A DNA stretch of 64,000 bases from Cyanophora paradoxa. Lineage: Eukaryota > Glaucocystophyceae > Cyanophorales > Cyanophoraceae. Below, piece by piece: positions 34,073 through 44,094 of the stretch (position 1 is the first letter of the stretch; each line of letters begins with the position of its first letter). The stretch lies in contig QPMI01000436.1 of the NCBI GenBank assembly GCA_004431415.1, positions 582,298-646,297 of the forward strand, written 5' to 3'. The translations under genes and the position numbers were made by a program. The notes beneath the pieces are model-generated. The model did not search any database and had not been told where the DNA came from. It saw only the letters and a program-made list of their open reading frames with translations.

Positions 34073-34980
34073 GATTAGAATGGTGGGAGGTCCGTCGGAG
34101 GTGCTGCCATTCGATGGCGGCCCGGCCCACGGCCGGGTGCCTGTACACGTGCACGTCAAAGCGGAGCGGGCGTACACGCTCCGAGTGCTGGACGCGGAGA
34201 TGCAAACGCGCGCCGAGTCGCGCCGCGCGAGCACGCCCACGGCCGCACTGGTCGTCCGGAGGCCGGGGCGCGTCGCGGTCGTCGAGATCGGCGCCTGGGG
34301 CGACGGAGACGGGTCCGGAGGCCCGGGCTCGTTCCAGGGCGCCGACGCGTCGAGCCTGGGCGTCGCGATCGGTCTCGCCGTCTACAACGCCCCGCGGGTC
34401 CGCTATATATAATATATACGACACTCCGGTCGCCGACGCCGGCCCCGCCCCCCCGGATCCGGATCCCTGCGCGTGCAGCCGCAGTCGGCGGCGCTGACGC
34501 GTGCCCGCCGCATGCGCAGACTGCGCCGAGCGTGACGCTGCGGCTCACCATCGCCGACGACGGCGACGCTGTCGAAGCGATGAAGTGCGCTGCGCCGCGG
34601 GCCGCGCGCGCCGCCGCCGCGGGCCTTCAGGCGTTCCGCGCGCCGAGGTCCTCGCGATCGCAGGTTCTCGCTGCTGCAGCTGGAGCCCCCGCAGGAGCCG
34701 TGGCGCGATGTAGCGCTCCGCGGCTTCTGGGTGAGCCGTCAGGCCTAGGCCTAGGCTTCTGGGGCGGGTAGCTCTGCGCCCTAAGCCTAGGCCGCGCAGG
34801 TGGAGAGCGGGGAGCCGCTGCCCGGACCCCCGGCGCTGCGGCTGCGAGTGGAGGCGGACCCTGGGACCCTGGGCTCCGGCAAGCGCGCCCTCTCCGCCAC
34901 CGAGCTGCGAGAAGGGGCCTTCGAGCGCGTGCGCATGCGCGCACTTAGGCGTGAGCGAGAGAACGGGGCCGGGGACGCCG
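34073..34980 (+). CDS. Multi-exon gene of unknown function (part 1)
   Basis: Coding islands: 34073-34405 after acceptor CCGCGCAG (VGGPSEVLPFDGG, VPVHVHVKAERAYTLRV, AALVVRRPGRVAVVEIG: a beta-rich domain alternating hydrophobic residues); about 34527-34650 (VTLRLTIADDGDAVEAM); about 34665-34732 (LLQLEPPQEPWRDVALRGFW, donor GTGAGC); about 34798-34950 (LRLRVEADPGTL). No family recognised. It may be the 5' part of the helical-repeat gene that follows, since strand and spacing fit and no terminator-like break is visible. Confidence 0.45.
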
Positions 34981-35259
34981 CCACTCCTAGAACCAAAGCT
35001 CGCCTAGCGCCCCCACCACACCCGCGAGCTCGAGGGGCCTAGTTCTCCGCCTCCATCCTACCGCCCTCTCCGCCACCGAACTACGAGAAGGGGCTAGCGC
35101 TTTCGAGCGCGTGCGCGCGTACACGTACCCCGCCCCCGTTCCAGATCTGTTTCCTTTCCTTTTCCGCCCCTCGCGCCCCCTTTTCTCCCCCTTTCTCCTG
35201 TCGATCGAAGTCCGAAGCAAAGGCCGCCCCGCCCCGCCCCGCCCCGCCCCGCCCCGGCC

Positions 35260-38200
35260 GCAGATCTCGAAGAGCCACCGGAACATGCCGCTGCCCCCGC
35301 CGCCGCCCCAGCCGCCGCCGCCGCCTCCGCCTCCGCCTCAGTCTCAGTCGTCCTCGACGACGCCGCCCCCGCCCCCGCCCCCGAGCCTCGCCGCCTCCTT
35401 TGACCCCGAGAAGCTGGCGGCCGCCGCGCTCGCCGCCTCGGCCCTCGCATCGGACATCGATCCCCGGGGCCAGTTCGACCTCGAGACGGCCCTCTCCGGC
35501 CTCCGCATCGCGCAGGAGGCGCTGGACTCATCCCCCCCCCGGCCCCCATGGACCCCTTCCCCTCCCCCGCACCCGTCCCCGCCCCCGCCCCCGCCCCCGC
35601 ACCCGCCCCCGGCGCCCGAGGGCGGAGAGCCTCCCCGCGGTTCGTGCACCTTTCCTTGAGCTTAGGCTTCGGCCTTCCTTTCCTTCTCTGAGGAAAGGGA
35701 ACATACGTTCGCCTCCCCCCGCAGCGCTGGCGTACGCCGTCGTTGACCAGCGGGACGCCATCATGGCCCTCGTGGAGCGCACCTCGGCCGCCCTCGAGGC
35801 CCGCCCGCTCCCCGACGGCCGCCCGCAGCCCGCGCTGGCCGCCCTCGCCGCCCTCCCCGCCGTGCTGCGCGCCCTGCGGCAGCCGACGGGCGTGGAGCCC
35901 TCGCCCGAGCCCTTCCTCGGCCCTCTCTTCGCCGGAGACGCGTTGGACGAGCCCTCGATCGCGGGTGCACTGGCCGCCCTGCCCTCCTGGGAGGATCCGG
36001 AGCCCCGCTTCTTAAACACGGCGCCGTACCTGGCCGGGATCGAGTCGTGCCTGGAGGCGGCGCGGGCGGCCCCCGGCCCCGCGCAGCGCGCCGCGGCGGC
36101 CCTCGAGGCGGCCGGGCGCCTCTGCAGCGACGCCCTCCTCCTGTCCCCCTGGGTACGTGCGCTCCTTCTGGAGCTCAGATCCCGCCTGTTCTGATCAGAT
36201 CTGATCTGATCCGAGCAGGTCCGCTCCTTCGAGGGGCGCCTCGCCCTCCGCCGCGCCCTCGTCGTCATCCGCGAGGCATCGGGCACCTTCGCACAGGTAT
36301 TTACACGTACCCCCCCCCGCCCCTAGGCCGTTCGGATTCGCGATCGTCCCCTCGGGTCGAATGAGGAGTCGAGTCGTTTGTGTGAGCAGGTGGCACGTGT
36401 GGCGGACCACTTGCGGGCCGCCGCCGTTCGGCGGCTCCGTTCCCTGTGCGCGTGTCCCCAAATCTCGATTGCGACGGCGCCGCCTCTGTCGGCGCTGACG
36501 CGTATATCTACGTTCCCCCCGCGGCCGCAGACCCCGCTCGGAGGACGCGATCCGCGGCGCGCTGGACGCCGTCGAGGCGCTCCGGTACCCCTGCCCGACT
36601 CCACCTGCACCTTCCTCCACAGCGCCTCTGCTGACGCCCCGCCTCCGATCCGGATTTCGATCCGTCCCGGCGTCGCATGCAGCCCTAACATGTGCGACCG
36701 CCGCGGCCGGCGCCTTGGACCCCCCCCCTTCCCCTCTCCTAATCACAGGTACGACGTACCCCCCCCAGGTACCACGCGGCGCCGGACCTGCACGTGGTAC
36801 CCCTGGGGGCGGCCCTGGAGGTTCTCAGGCTGGCCCTCGCCTCGGCCCGCGAGCGCGCGCTGGAGTCTTCTCCGTCTTCTTCTCCGTCCTCTCTGGATGG
36901 GGACCCCCGCCCGAGCCTCCTCTGGGCCGACGCGCTCGTCGCCCTCGGGGGCCAGTACGTCATGGTGCGCGGCCGCACAGCTTCAAAGATCTAATTATAA
37001 GCTTCACATCTAAGCTCATGATCAAGTATCTAAGCTCAAGCACTAGTGCGCGCGCTAGCGCCGGCGGAGGGAGGCGGGAACGGGAAGTGTGTCGCTCGCT
37101 CAATTCTAAACTTGAAATCTAAGCTCAAGACGAGAGCGGCGCGCGCGCGCGCCCAGGCGGCCGCACTGAGCACACGTATCCTCTCCAAACTAAATCTATT
37201 GGCGCGCGCTTTGGTCGATCGCGAATCCTAGCTATAGCTCCAGACTGCGCTCGCGCTCAGCGGCTCCGTCTTATGCTCCTTCGCAGGACGGACTGATGGA
37301 GGAGGGGATCGGGCCCCTCTTTGAGGCCTGGTCCCTGTTGCTGCGGGCCGGCCCCGCCGGCTGCCCCTCCCGCCTCGAGGCCCGCATCATCCTCTACCTC
37401 GCCGAGGCCCACGGTCCGCCTTGAGCTTACGAAGCCTAAAGCACGAGCTAAAGAAGCTCACAGAAAGCTTATATATCATTAAGAAGCCTAAAGCACGAGC
37501 TAAAGAAGCTCACAGAAAGCTTATATATCATTAAGAAGCCTAAAGCATGAGCTAAAGCTTCGAGGCCCGCATCATCTTCTACCTCGCTTGCCCGGGGCCC
37601 ACGGTCCGCCCGAGGCCGTCTCGAGCTTACAAAAAGCTCTAAGCTTGCACAAAGAAGCCTAAAGCATGAGCTAAAGCCTCGATGAGGAGGCCCGCCTCAA
37701 CCTTTACCTCGCGCGCGGCCCTCAGGGCGCGCCTATAATTAACTCTAGGCTGGCTCGAGCTCTAGATCTAGCTATAGATTTGGCGCGCCTCTAGCCTAGT
37801 AGGCCAGCCCTTCTAGTCTTCTAGCCTTCGAATTCGCCTTTAGTGCTTACAATGTAATGTACAATCTATCCCTTGCGCTAGCTAGCCCTTCTAGTAGCCT
37901 TCGGCCTTCGTGCTTAAATTATACTCCGCCGCGCAGGGATCCGCCCGACGGCGTACAGCCTCGCCGAGCGTCTGTACTGGTACCGAGAGGGGGTAGAGGA
38001 CCTCCACTTCGAGGCCCGTGCCTGTGCCGCGCTCGGTACCCCCTTCGCTTCCCTCCTCCCCCCCCTCCCCTCCCCCTCTCTTCTCCCCGCCCCTTACGCG
38101 CTGTAGCGCTCCTGGCGTTTGGGGCGGGCCGCCTTGCCGAGGGCCAGGGCTTCGTTGACCGCGTGCTCGAGATCCACCGTACCCTCTCCCCCGCCGAGCG

Positions 38201-38900
38201 GTGCGTTCCCCCGTATCCCCGTATACGTACCCCCCCTTCCCGTCTCAAACAAGCCGTAACAGGGAGCGGTACCCCATGGGACTCCGGGCCGCCGGACTCT
38301 CCGTCATGGCTGCCCTCCGCACGGCTGACTTCCACGCACTCTACGAGCACACCCGCACCTCCTACATACTCACCCTCGCCCACTCCGACCGCGCTCAGTC
38401 CGCCGACTCTGAACTTTCGCGTACCCTTTTTATCTGGCCCTGACGAGCACGCTCCTGTACCCCCGCAGCCCGAGCCTGGACTCTTGCATCGGCAGCTTAC
38501 GCTTGCAGGTCATCGCGGGCGCCCCTCTGGGGGTACACCTCGAATTTTACAAGTTCTTCCTGTGCGTACCCCCCCCCCCGGGAACAGAATCGAGAAACGA
38601 ATCAAAACGTGTAACCCCGCCCGCAGGTACGTCACGGCGATTGCGGACCCGCACAGCGTCGGCCCGGGAGCGATGTATGTCCTGTGCGCCGTGGCAGAGC
38701 TGCAGGCGCGGCTCGGCCTCTGGCGCCCCGCCGCCCGTGCCTTCGCCCTCGCCCTCCGCGCCGCCGCCCGCTTCCCCCTCGCCTTCCCCCCCGACCACCC
38801 CCGCCTCCGCCGCCTCCGCGCCGCCCTCGCCCGCTGCGAGGACCGCGCCCGGCGCTCCGCCCCTCTTCCTCCTCCGCCCAGCCCAACCCAGCCCAGCTGA
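35260..38900 (+). CDS. Multi-exon helical-repeat protein, unknown
   Basis: Exons by open, non-repetitive sequence: 35268-35560 (poly-Pro tract, then SFDPEKLAAAALAASAL); 35724-36151 (VVDQRDAIMALVERTSAALEA); 36220-36297; 36390-36450; 36530-36582 (SEDAIRGALDAVEALR); 36770-36963; 37287-37415 (MEEGIGPLFEAWSLLLRAG); 37937-38033 (SLAERLYWYREGVEDL); 38105-38200; 38467-38558; 38627-38900. The protein is almost all amphipathic helix, and the last exon (LGLWRPAARAFALAL, then HPRLRRLRAALARCE) resembles the end of TPR arrays. A scaffold or assembly-factor role is the most that can be said. Several donors are GTACCCC (36583, 38034). The end at 38900 is a clear stop after a Pro-rich tail. Confidence 0.55.
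37376..37735 (+). repeat. Exon-edge and intron unit repeats
   Basis: The exon end encoding LEARIILYLAEAHG (37376-37418) is followed by two tandem copies of a roughly 65-bp AT-rich unit (AAGAAGCCTAAAGCACGAGC). Degraded copies of the exon edge then follow at 37560-37610 and 37684-37725. It is the same pattern as in the MutS2 introns. Confidence 0.7.
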
Positions 38901-39310
38901 TCATCGGATCAGAAGCCAGCGCCGGCCGATCCCCTCGAGAGCCGGGCGCCCTCCCTCTGCACCCTCCTCCGGATCCGTCGGACCCCTGGTCATCGTATCT
39001 AGTGCTTATATCTACTTACTCTTGCTTCTTTGGAACTAGTGTCATCCGGCGCGCGCGCCGGGGCTGCTCCCCCATTCCCTCCGGATCCCTCCTCCGCCCC
39101 TTTCACGTCGGTCTCCCGATCACCCGCTGCCCTTTAAGGCTTCAACGTCAACGGTTGCAATTGGACTCGTGGTAATCGTATCTATAGCTCTATATATGAG
39201 GGCCATCAATGGGCCAAACGCGAAAAGTCAACTCCGAGAGCTCGAGACTCGGAAGTGACGCTTGGATTGCGGAGGTTCTTATAACCGCCGCAACAGCTGT
39301 GGGGGTACCC
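38900..39310. other. Host-virus transition zone
   Basis: No gene. Composition falls from host-like GC-rich DNA (to about 39.1 kb) to the more balanced viral part. The first viral-type signals are the iterons at 39324. An exact junction or target duplication cannot be recognised without the right end. Confidence 0.4.
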
Positions 39311-39323
39311 CTTCCGAGGCTGG

Positions 39324-39421
39324 CGATCGCGACGATCACGACCCTGGCGATCGCGATTTTCTCCCGATCGCGACCCTTTTCGATCGCGATTTCGAGATCG
39401 GGGACATTAATGCGATCGCGA
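39324..39421 (+). promoter_or_regulatory. Five CGATCGCGA iterons, candidate replication origin
   Basis: The 9-mer CGATCGCGA occurs at 39324, 39348, 39365, 39381 and 39413, all in the same orientation, with related GATC/CGAGATCG sequence between. Five copies in 98 bp is far beyond chance even in GC-rich DNA. Iterons are typical binding sites for HUH Rep proteins, two of which are encoded in this element, so an origin at the left end is plausible. Confidence 0.6.
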
Positions 39422-39553
39422 GAAAGGAAAAATCGGAAAAGGCCGAAAAGTGCCGTTTTCACGCGTGAAATCGATCGAAAACGAGGGTTCGAATCCCGGG
39501 CCCGGATTTGGACTTGGTCAGAATCTCGAGTCAAAATGGGAGAAAAATGTGAC

Positions 39554-39630
39554 CTGGACTTGGACTTGGGACTTGGGACTTGGGACTTGGACTTGGGACT
39601 TGGAAGAGTTGGAATCAGAGTCTGGACCCA
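39554..39630 (+). repeat. (GGGACTT)n array with conserved tail, copy A
   Basis: Direct GGACTT/GGGACTT repeats (39554-39604) are followed by GGAAGAGTTGGAATCAGAG and GTCTGGACCC. The same array-plus-tail occurs at 41597 (same orientation) and 42091 (inverted). The tail leads straight into the promoter-like motif and start codon of the next gene. Confidence 0.85.
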
Positions 39631-39639
39631 AAAGCGGGG

Positions 39640-39650
39640 AAATTTTCGGA
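39640..39650 (+). promoter_or_regulatory. Virus promoter-like motif AAATTTTCGGA
   Basis: AT-rich core 12-22 nt before the start codon at 39662, which has an A-rich context (GAGAAAAATG). It matches the motif seen before most genes of the element. Confidence 0.55.
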
Positions 39651-39661
39651 CGGGGAGAAAA

Positions 39662-40130
39662 ATGTCAGGCAATCTCTATTACGATTTTCCCTTTGAGTTG
39701 AATATGGCATTCGAGAGGTTGCGCGAGTTCTGGCGTTGGCACCTCACGGGACATGACATCCCCGACGTAACACCAGAGCCAACACACAGGGCGTGCTTGA
39801 AGTCATCCGTCAATATCCGCGTCGATTCAATGAATGGATTGAGTTCCACGCGACGAGCCGTTTCCAGAGCCTCCCCGAGGCCATACGCGAAAATTTCGTG
39901 AGGCTGGTGGGACCAGGCTACGACAACCCTAACAATCATAGACCACGCCCAGCTGGCGTGACACGCGAAGCTCGAGAAGACCGTAGACTTTTCCGCAGGG
40001 AATTGAGAGAGGATAGACGGAGGCTTTCAATGGGGCTCCCGCAGATTGTGAGGGGTACAGCCCGGATTACGAGACTTACCAAGAATTGTACGGCTTCGAA
40101 AATCCCTTTGAGAGGGCACTACCAGGGTGA
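39662..40130 (+). CDS. Small viral protein, unknown
   Basis: Start chosen at 39662 because the motif AAATTTTCGGA and an A-rich context precede it. It begins MSGNLYYDFPFELNMAFERLREFW. Single-base shifts near 39795 and 40048 are needed to continue through NEWIEFHATSRF and an Arg-rich helix (REDRRLFRRELREDRR) to ELYGFENPFERALPG and stop at 40130. About 155 residues, aromatic and basic. No family recognised. Confidence 0.5.
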
Positions 40131-40466
40131 GGGCCAGGGGGGCCCCTGAGGGTGTACCCCGGCCCGAGACTCGACCTTCGGCGGACGCACTCGGGCGATT
40201 TCCGTCAGGCCGGCTCCCTTTTTCTGCCTTCGGTCCAACGCTAAATTTGGCTTTTTCAGGCCAGTTGGCAACGTTTTCCGTTGCGAACTAGACCGCGAAA
40301 AAAATCGCCCACAAAACCGCGGTCCGCCGCCATTTTGGCTCACTCTTGAAACGGGTTCGCCGCCTTCTCTCAGCCCAAGGAAACCCCGCCTCTCCGAATT
40401 TTCACAAGTCCGCCCTCACAGTCACCTCACGTTTTGCCTTTGCTGATTTCTTTTCCCTTTGCGCAG
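40131..40466. other. Intergenic, possible leader intron
   Basis: No open frame of note. It ends in a pyrimidine-rich tract TTTCTTTTCCCTTTGCGCAG immediately before the ATG at 40467, which looks like a 3' splice site, but it also contains a GATTTCTTTTCC element similar to the viral motif. GC-rich and AT-rich short palindromes are scattered through it. Confidence 0.4.
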
Positions 40467-41524
40467 ATGTCGATTCCCGCTGAGCTTGCCGAGGACTTCG
40501 CCTTTGTCCAAGCAACGTGGGCTAACTCCGGTGGCACTCAAGGGCTACCCCTGAGATGGAGCAGCGCGCCGACGCTCTGGGTACATCTACAATTATGCCA
40601 TCTTACGCGCCACTGGCCCCGAAGTGCAACTTCTCCCAAGTCCGCCTTCACGTCCAAGGCCAAGAAATCCAAGTCCAAGCAACCCAAGCCCGAGCCCCCG
40701 TCGACGTGCCCCCGTCCCCGGCTGGGTCAAGACCGCCAACGGCTGGGGCGACCCAAGCTTTTCGCCGAGTCTGCTGCCGAGACGCTCGCCTGGGCCTACC
40801 CCCTCAAGTCTTCACGAATTACCCCCTCCGTCATCGTCGTCATCTGCCCCTCAGCCCGTCGCCGAGCCCGCCCCGAGCCCGCCGATGACGCCAAGTCCGA
40901 GGCTCTGACGTCGAGTCTGACATCAACGACTTCATCGACTTTGACGTGCCGATTCCATACGACTCTGAGTCGTCTTCTGACTCTGAAGGCGACAACGAAA
41001 ACCCGACTCGCAAGCGCCGCATTATCAAGACCAAGTCAATCGTCAAGAAGAAGTTCATGGAGACTACGTCATTCACCGACAACTCCGAGCGCGTCAAGGA
41101 CCCCGCCAAGGCACACGAGAAGGACTTGAAGCTCGGCGCCGGCATTGCCCGTTCTCGCGTGACGTCACACTACAGCGAGCGCCTGACTCAGCACGTCAAG
41201 ACCATTGAGAAGCGCGTCCTCTGCAACGAGCTCCGCAAGGAGTTGGAGCGCAAGCGGCGCCACGAGCGCCTTGTCCAGTACCAGATCAACAAGGCGCGGA
41301 TCGCCGAGCGCAAGCAGAAGGAGGCGGCCGAGCTCAAGGCGCGCATCGAGGCTCAGCAGCAGCGCGAGGCAGAGGCGGCAGCGGCCTTGGCGGCGCAGCG
41401 CGAGCGCGAGCGGCAGGACTTGTGCAGGCAGCGCAGTCCCTTCCCGCATTCCCTTAAGTCGGCGCCCGAGGGCCTCATTGAGTTGGTTTCCGATGACGAT
41501 GACTCTGACTTTGAGATGCTGTAA
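40467..41524 (+). CDS. Viral Ser/Pro-rich protein with C-terminal coiled coil
   Basis: Starts MSIPAELAEDFAFVQATW at 40467. Two or more single-base shifts (near 40553 and 40905) connect a short ordered N terminus, a Pro/Ser-rich disordered middle, an acidic Ser patch (YDSESSSDSEGDNE), a basic stretch (RKRRIIKTKSIVKKK) and a long charged coiled coil (about 41160-41420) ending SDDDDSDFEML. About 350 residues. This architecture suits a tegument- or scaffold-type virion protein, but no family is recognised. Confidence 0.5.
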
Positions 41525-41596
41525 ATAGTATTGCGTCATTCCATTGTACATACTTGTAAAAATTGGCCGACTATTCAGTTACGACTTGGCGCGATC

Positions 41597-41697
41597 CTGG
41601 GACTTGGGACTTGGGACTTGGGACTTGGGACTTGGGACTTGGGACTTGGGAAGAGTTAGACTCAGGGTCTGGGCCCAGAATCTCTCTGGATCTGAGA
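41597..41697 (+). repeat. (GGGACTT)n array with conserved tail, copy B
   Basis: Eight or so GGGACTT units (41597-41650) are followed by GGGAAGAGTTAGACTCAGG and GTCTGGGCCCAGA, the same tail as copy A. It is the inverted partner of copy C. Confidence 0.85.
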
Positions 41698-42037
41698 GTT
41701 TGCCGCGCCAAGTCCCTAACCACCGGGCAGACATGTAGAGGGTACGGAAATCTGCATATGACGTTTCTGGTGACATTCCAGGTGAGATTTCAAGCGAGGT
41801 AGAGTCTGAACTGGTGTACGACTTGTAGCATGATACTGGACATGAAAGCTCACGAGAGTATGCAACCGAAAACGGATGTGAAGAGGGGTAGGAGTTTTCG
41901 TGTGAGATGTCGAGAGAAGGAGGGTACGAGATGGGATACGAGTAAAAAAGACTACGAGTAAAAAGACTACGAGTAAAAAAGAGTATGAGGAGTGGTAGGA
42001 GTAAAAAAGTCGGTAGAAAAACTCACCTGACTTGTCT

Positions 42038-42171
42038 GACAAATTTCTGATCCTGGAGAAAGTCTGGGCCGGGACCTGGGTTTCAACTCTTCCCAAGTCC
42101 CAAGTCCCAAGTCCAAGTCCCAAGTCCCAAGTCCCAAGTCCAAGTCCCAAGTCCCAAGTCCCAAGTCCCAG
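42038..42171 (-). repeat. (GGGACTT)n array with conserved tail, copy C (inverted)
   Basis: On the plus strand it reads as AAGTCCC repeats (42091-42171), preceded by the complement of the tail (GGCCCAGAC, AACTCTTCCC). Relative to copy B it is inverted, giving arms of roughly 100 nt. Its outer edge abuts the motif TTTTTCTGA of the HNH gene. Confidence 0.85.
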
Positions 42172-42182
42172 GTTTTTCTGAA
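42171..42182 (+). promoter_or_regulatory. Virus promoter-like motif GGTTTTTCTGAA
   Basis: Exact TTTTTCTGA core 12-22 nt before the ATG at 42194, with A-rich start context (GCAAAATG). Confidence 0.55.
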
Positions 42183-42193
42183 CCTAGGGCAAA

Positions 42194-42557
42194 ATGGCCC
42201 TGCTCCGGTGCACCGACTCGCAAGACGTCGCCTACAACGTCCTGGTCAACTCGGACGTACCCCCGAGTGCCTTGGAGTTTCCCTGGAGAGTGGACAGGGA
42301 CAGGGTGAGCAAGACGTTTGGAGGCGCAAGCACTACCTCTCCCAGCTGATCCTCGGGAAGTCGCCACGTGGACGCTACGTGGAACACATCAACGGCAACC
42401 CGCTGGACTACAGGAGGGAGAACCTGCGCTGGGCATCAATGTCGGAGATTCGCAAGAAGAGGAGGGGTACGCCAATTTACAGGAGAAGAGCGAGGAGATT
42501 CGGGAGATGATGGAGGCGACACAGGTGCTAATGCAGCTTAGCCAGTCTAGACGCTAG
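42194..42557 (+). CDS. HNH endonuclease
   Basis: Starts MALLRCTDSQDVAYNVLV. After a one-base shift near 42315 the frame reads YLSQLILGKSPRGRYVEHINGNPLDYRRENLRWAS, the HNH nuclease core (H in VEHINGN; N and R in RRENLR), as in free-standing homing or phage-type HNH enzymes. A second shift near 42465 leads to a helical tail and stop at 42557. About 120 residues. Such enzymes nick or cut DNA and often behave as selfish genes; a recombination role is also possible. The stop overlaps the end of the convergent neighbour by about 11 bp. Confidence 0.7.
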
Positions 42558-43356
42558 TGGTGTGAATCTTGGTGTCGTACTCGCGACCGACCGTTTCCCA
42601 GGCCACGTAAACTTCGGCTCCGGCGCCTGGCGCTGTCGAGTTGGTAGTCGCAGTCGTGTAGTCCGCCTCTGCCTCAATTAGTTCGGCCATGAGGGTAGAG
42701 CCCACGACCATTCCAGAGGTAGGCATTCCGGCGATGTTGTTGTACAATTTGAAAGTGAATTTCGTGAAGAGGAGCCGGGGCCAGACCTGGGTACGGGATT
42801 CGAGGCGCCGTATGAATAATCGGTACCCGAGGCGCCGCCCGTGGTGGCATTCGTCATCATCTCCTTTGCGGTCATCTTCCAGAGGTTGTACATCTCAAAG
42901 GGAACGGCCTGCGTGGTCTTGTGTGTGGCATCGATGAGGGCGCCATCTAAATGCGTTTTGATGTTCGGATTCGCACCATTCCCGAATTTGCGAGTGAGGG
43001 CGGTGTTAGCGGTGAACTTGAGTTCGAGCACGCGAATGGCGGGCCGATCAGGCACAGAGGGCTCTATCTTTTTCAGGAGGCCGAGAGCCAGAGCGCCTCC
43101 GCCTCATCCGCGCTCACGCCCGAGTCGATGTCAAAGTACACGTACACGGAGCAGGAGGCGGGATTCTCGAAATCGTTGGAGGTGACGCGCAACATGACGG
43201 ATTCTGGACCCTCACGGTGAGCGGGGTGGCGTAGTTTCCGTCCCACTCCACCTTGTCCGTCCCTGCGTTGGCCACGTTCCCAGCGTTGCCGTAGAAATCG
43301 GGGACGATCGAGCCGGCAGACACGGTCTTCACGATGGTGGCCGAGGTGGTCGGCAT
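42547..43356 (-). CDS. Beta-rich viral structural-type protein 1
   Basis: Start at 43356 (MPTTSATIVKTVSAGSIVPDF), preceded by AATCTTTCTCA and an A-rich context. Shifts near 43200, 43090 and 42785 join beta-rich segments (MLRVTSNDFENPASCSVYVYFD; IRVLELKFTANTAL; LLFTKFTFKLYNNIAGMP) to the end DTKIHTTSV at 42547. About 268 residues with alternating hydrophobics as in jelly-roll or fibre-type virion proteins. It shares the patterns LF-TKF and VLxxLxxKF with the next gene, so the two may be paralogues. Function unproven. Confidence 0.55.
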
Positions 43357-43379
43357 TTTGCGACCTCAAATGAGAAAGA

Positions 43380-44056
43380 TTATCCGTGAAAGAGGGTGAT
43401 GTCGCCACCGATGTTCATGACGCGGGCCCAGGCACAGAGTCAGCGTCGGTGCCGTACGCGTAGGAAATCGAGCACTCACGCAGCTCCGCGCAGAGGCTGG
43501 CGCCCGTGCTGAAGTGGGGCTGGTCGGCGGCGTAGGAGAGGGGAAGACCTGGAACCTGAAAAAGGTGAAGGGGAAGCGGGTAGAGTCGAGCCGCGTGGGT
43601 TGCCGCCCGTGTAGAGGGCCCCCAGGGTCGCGGGACTTGGATTGAATTTCGTGAAGAGCACGTCGCCCTTGAGCGTACCCCTCATCTGGTAAGTTCCCGT
43701 ACCCGGAAGATTCGAAGAACTGGGTACCGGTTCACGGTGGGGCCGTACCCCGTCTCCCTGAACTTGACCTCGAGACAGCGCAAGACGTTGGCAGTGGCCG
43801 TGGCAGGTGCCACCTTTTTCACGAGTCCTGATTCGTGCAGCAGCTCGATAACCTCTGCGCTGAGGCTCAGAGGGTCGAAGAAGAGCTGGTAGGAATAAAT
43901 CTTGGGCGTGGCGTAGGCGTTCTGAACGACCTGAATCACGACGGGATTCTGCAGAAAGACGTCGACGTAACTGCCGGAGGGTATGCGTGCGAAATCCTTG
44001 GTGTTGTTGCCAACGTCAAGTGAGCCGCTGAGGGTCTGGTACCAGTTGGAAGTCAT
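43380..44056 (-). CDS. Beta-rich viral structural-type protein 2
   Basis: Start at 44056 (MTSNWYQTLSGSLDVGN), with an A-poor but AT-rich upstream. Segments YVDVFLQNPVVIQVVQNAY, IYSYQLFFDPLSLSAEVIELL, VLRCLEVKFRETG and, after shifts near 43690 and 43590, DVLFTKFNPSPATLGAL lead to LRECSISYAYGTDAD and a last short piece MNIGGDITLFHG with stop at 43380. About 225 residues. It resembles structural protein 1 in order and motifs. It stands divergent to the fibre gene, sharing a 38-bp promoter region. Confidence 0.5.
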
Positions 44057-44069
44057 TTACCCGGGGCAG

Positions 44070-44082
44070 ATATTTTTTCGGA
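44070..44082 (+). promoter_or_regulatory. Virus promoter-like motif ATATTTTTTCGGA
   Basis: AT-rich core 13-25 nt before the ATG at 44095, in the 38-bp divergent spacer. A-rich start context (GAGGAAAATG). Confidence 0.5.
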
Positions 44083-44094
44083 TCGTAGAGGAAA

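Larger units (their letters stand above)
41525..42190. other. Non-coding block between inverted repeat arrays
   Basis: No supported gene. It contains array B (41597), array C (42091, inverted) and between them three copies of ACGAGTAAAAAAGACT-type units (41938-42005). The whole block could fold as a large stem with a loop of about 390 nt. Confidence 0.6.

Noticed and set aside
39209-39660. Upstream extension of the first viral frame through the iterons and repeat array
   Set aside because: The extension encodes the iterons and (GGGACTT)n as repetitive peptide; the motif-supported ATG at 39662 is preferred.
41938-42005. Three spaced ACGAGTAAAAAAGACT units considered as a CRISPR-like array
   Set aside because: Units are nearly contiguous and degenerate with no unique spacers; simple tandem repeat in an algal/viral context.
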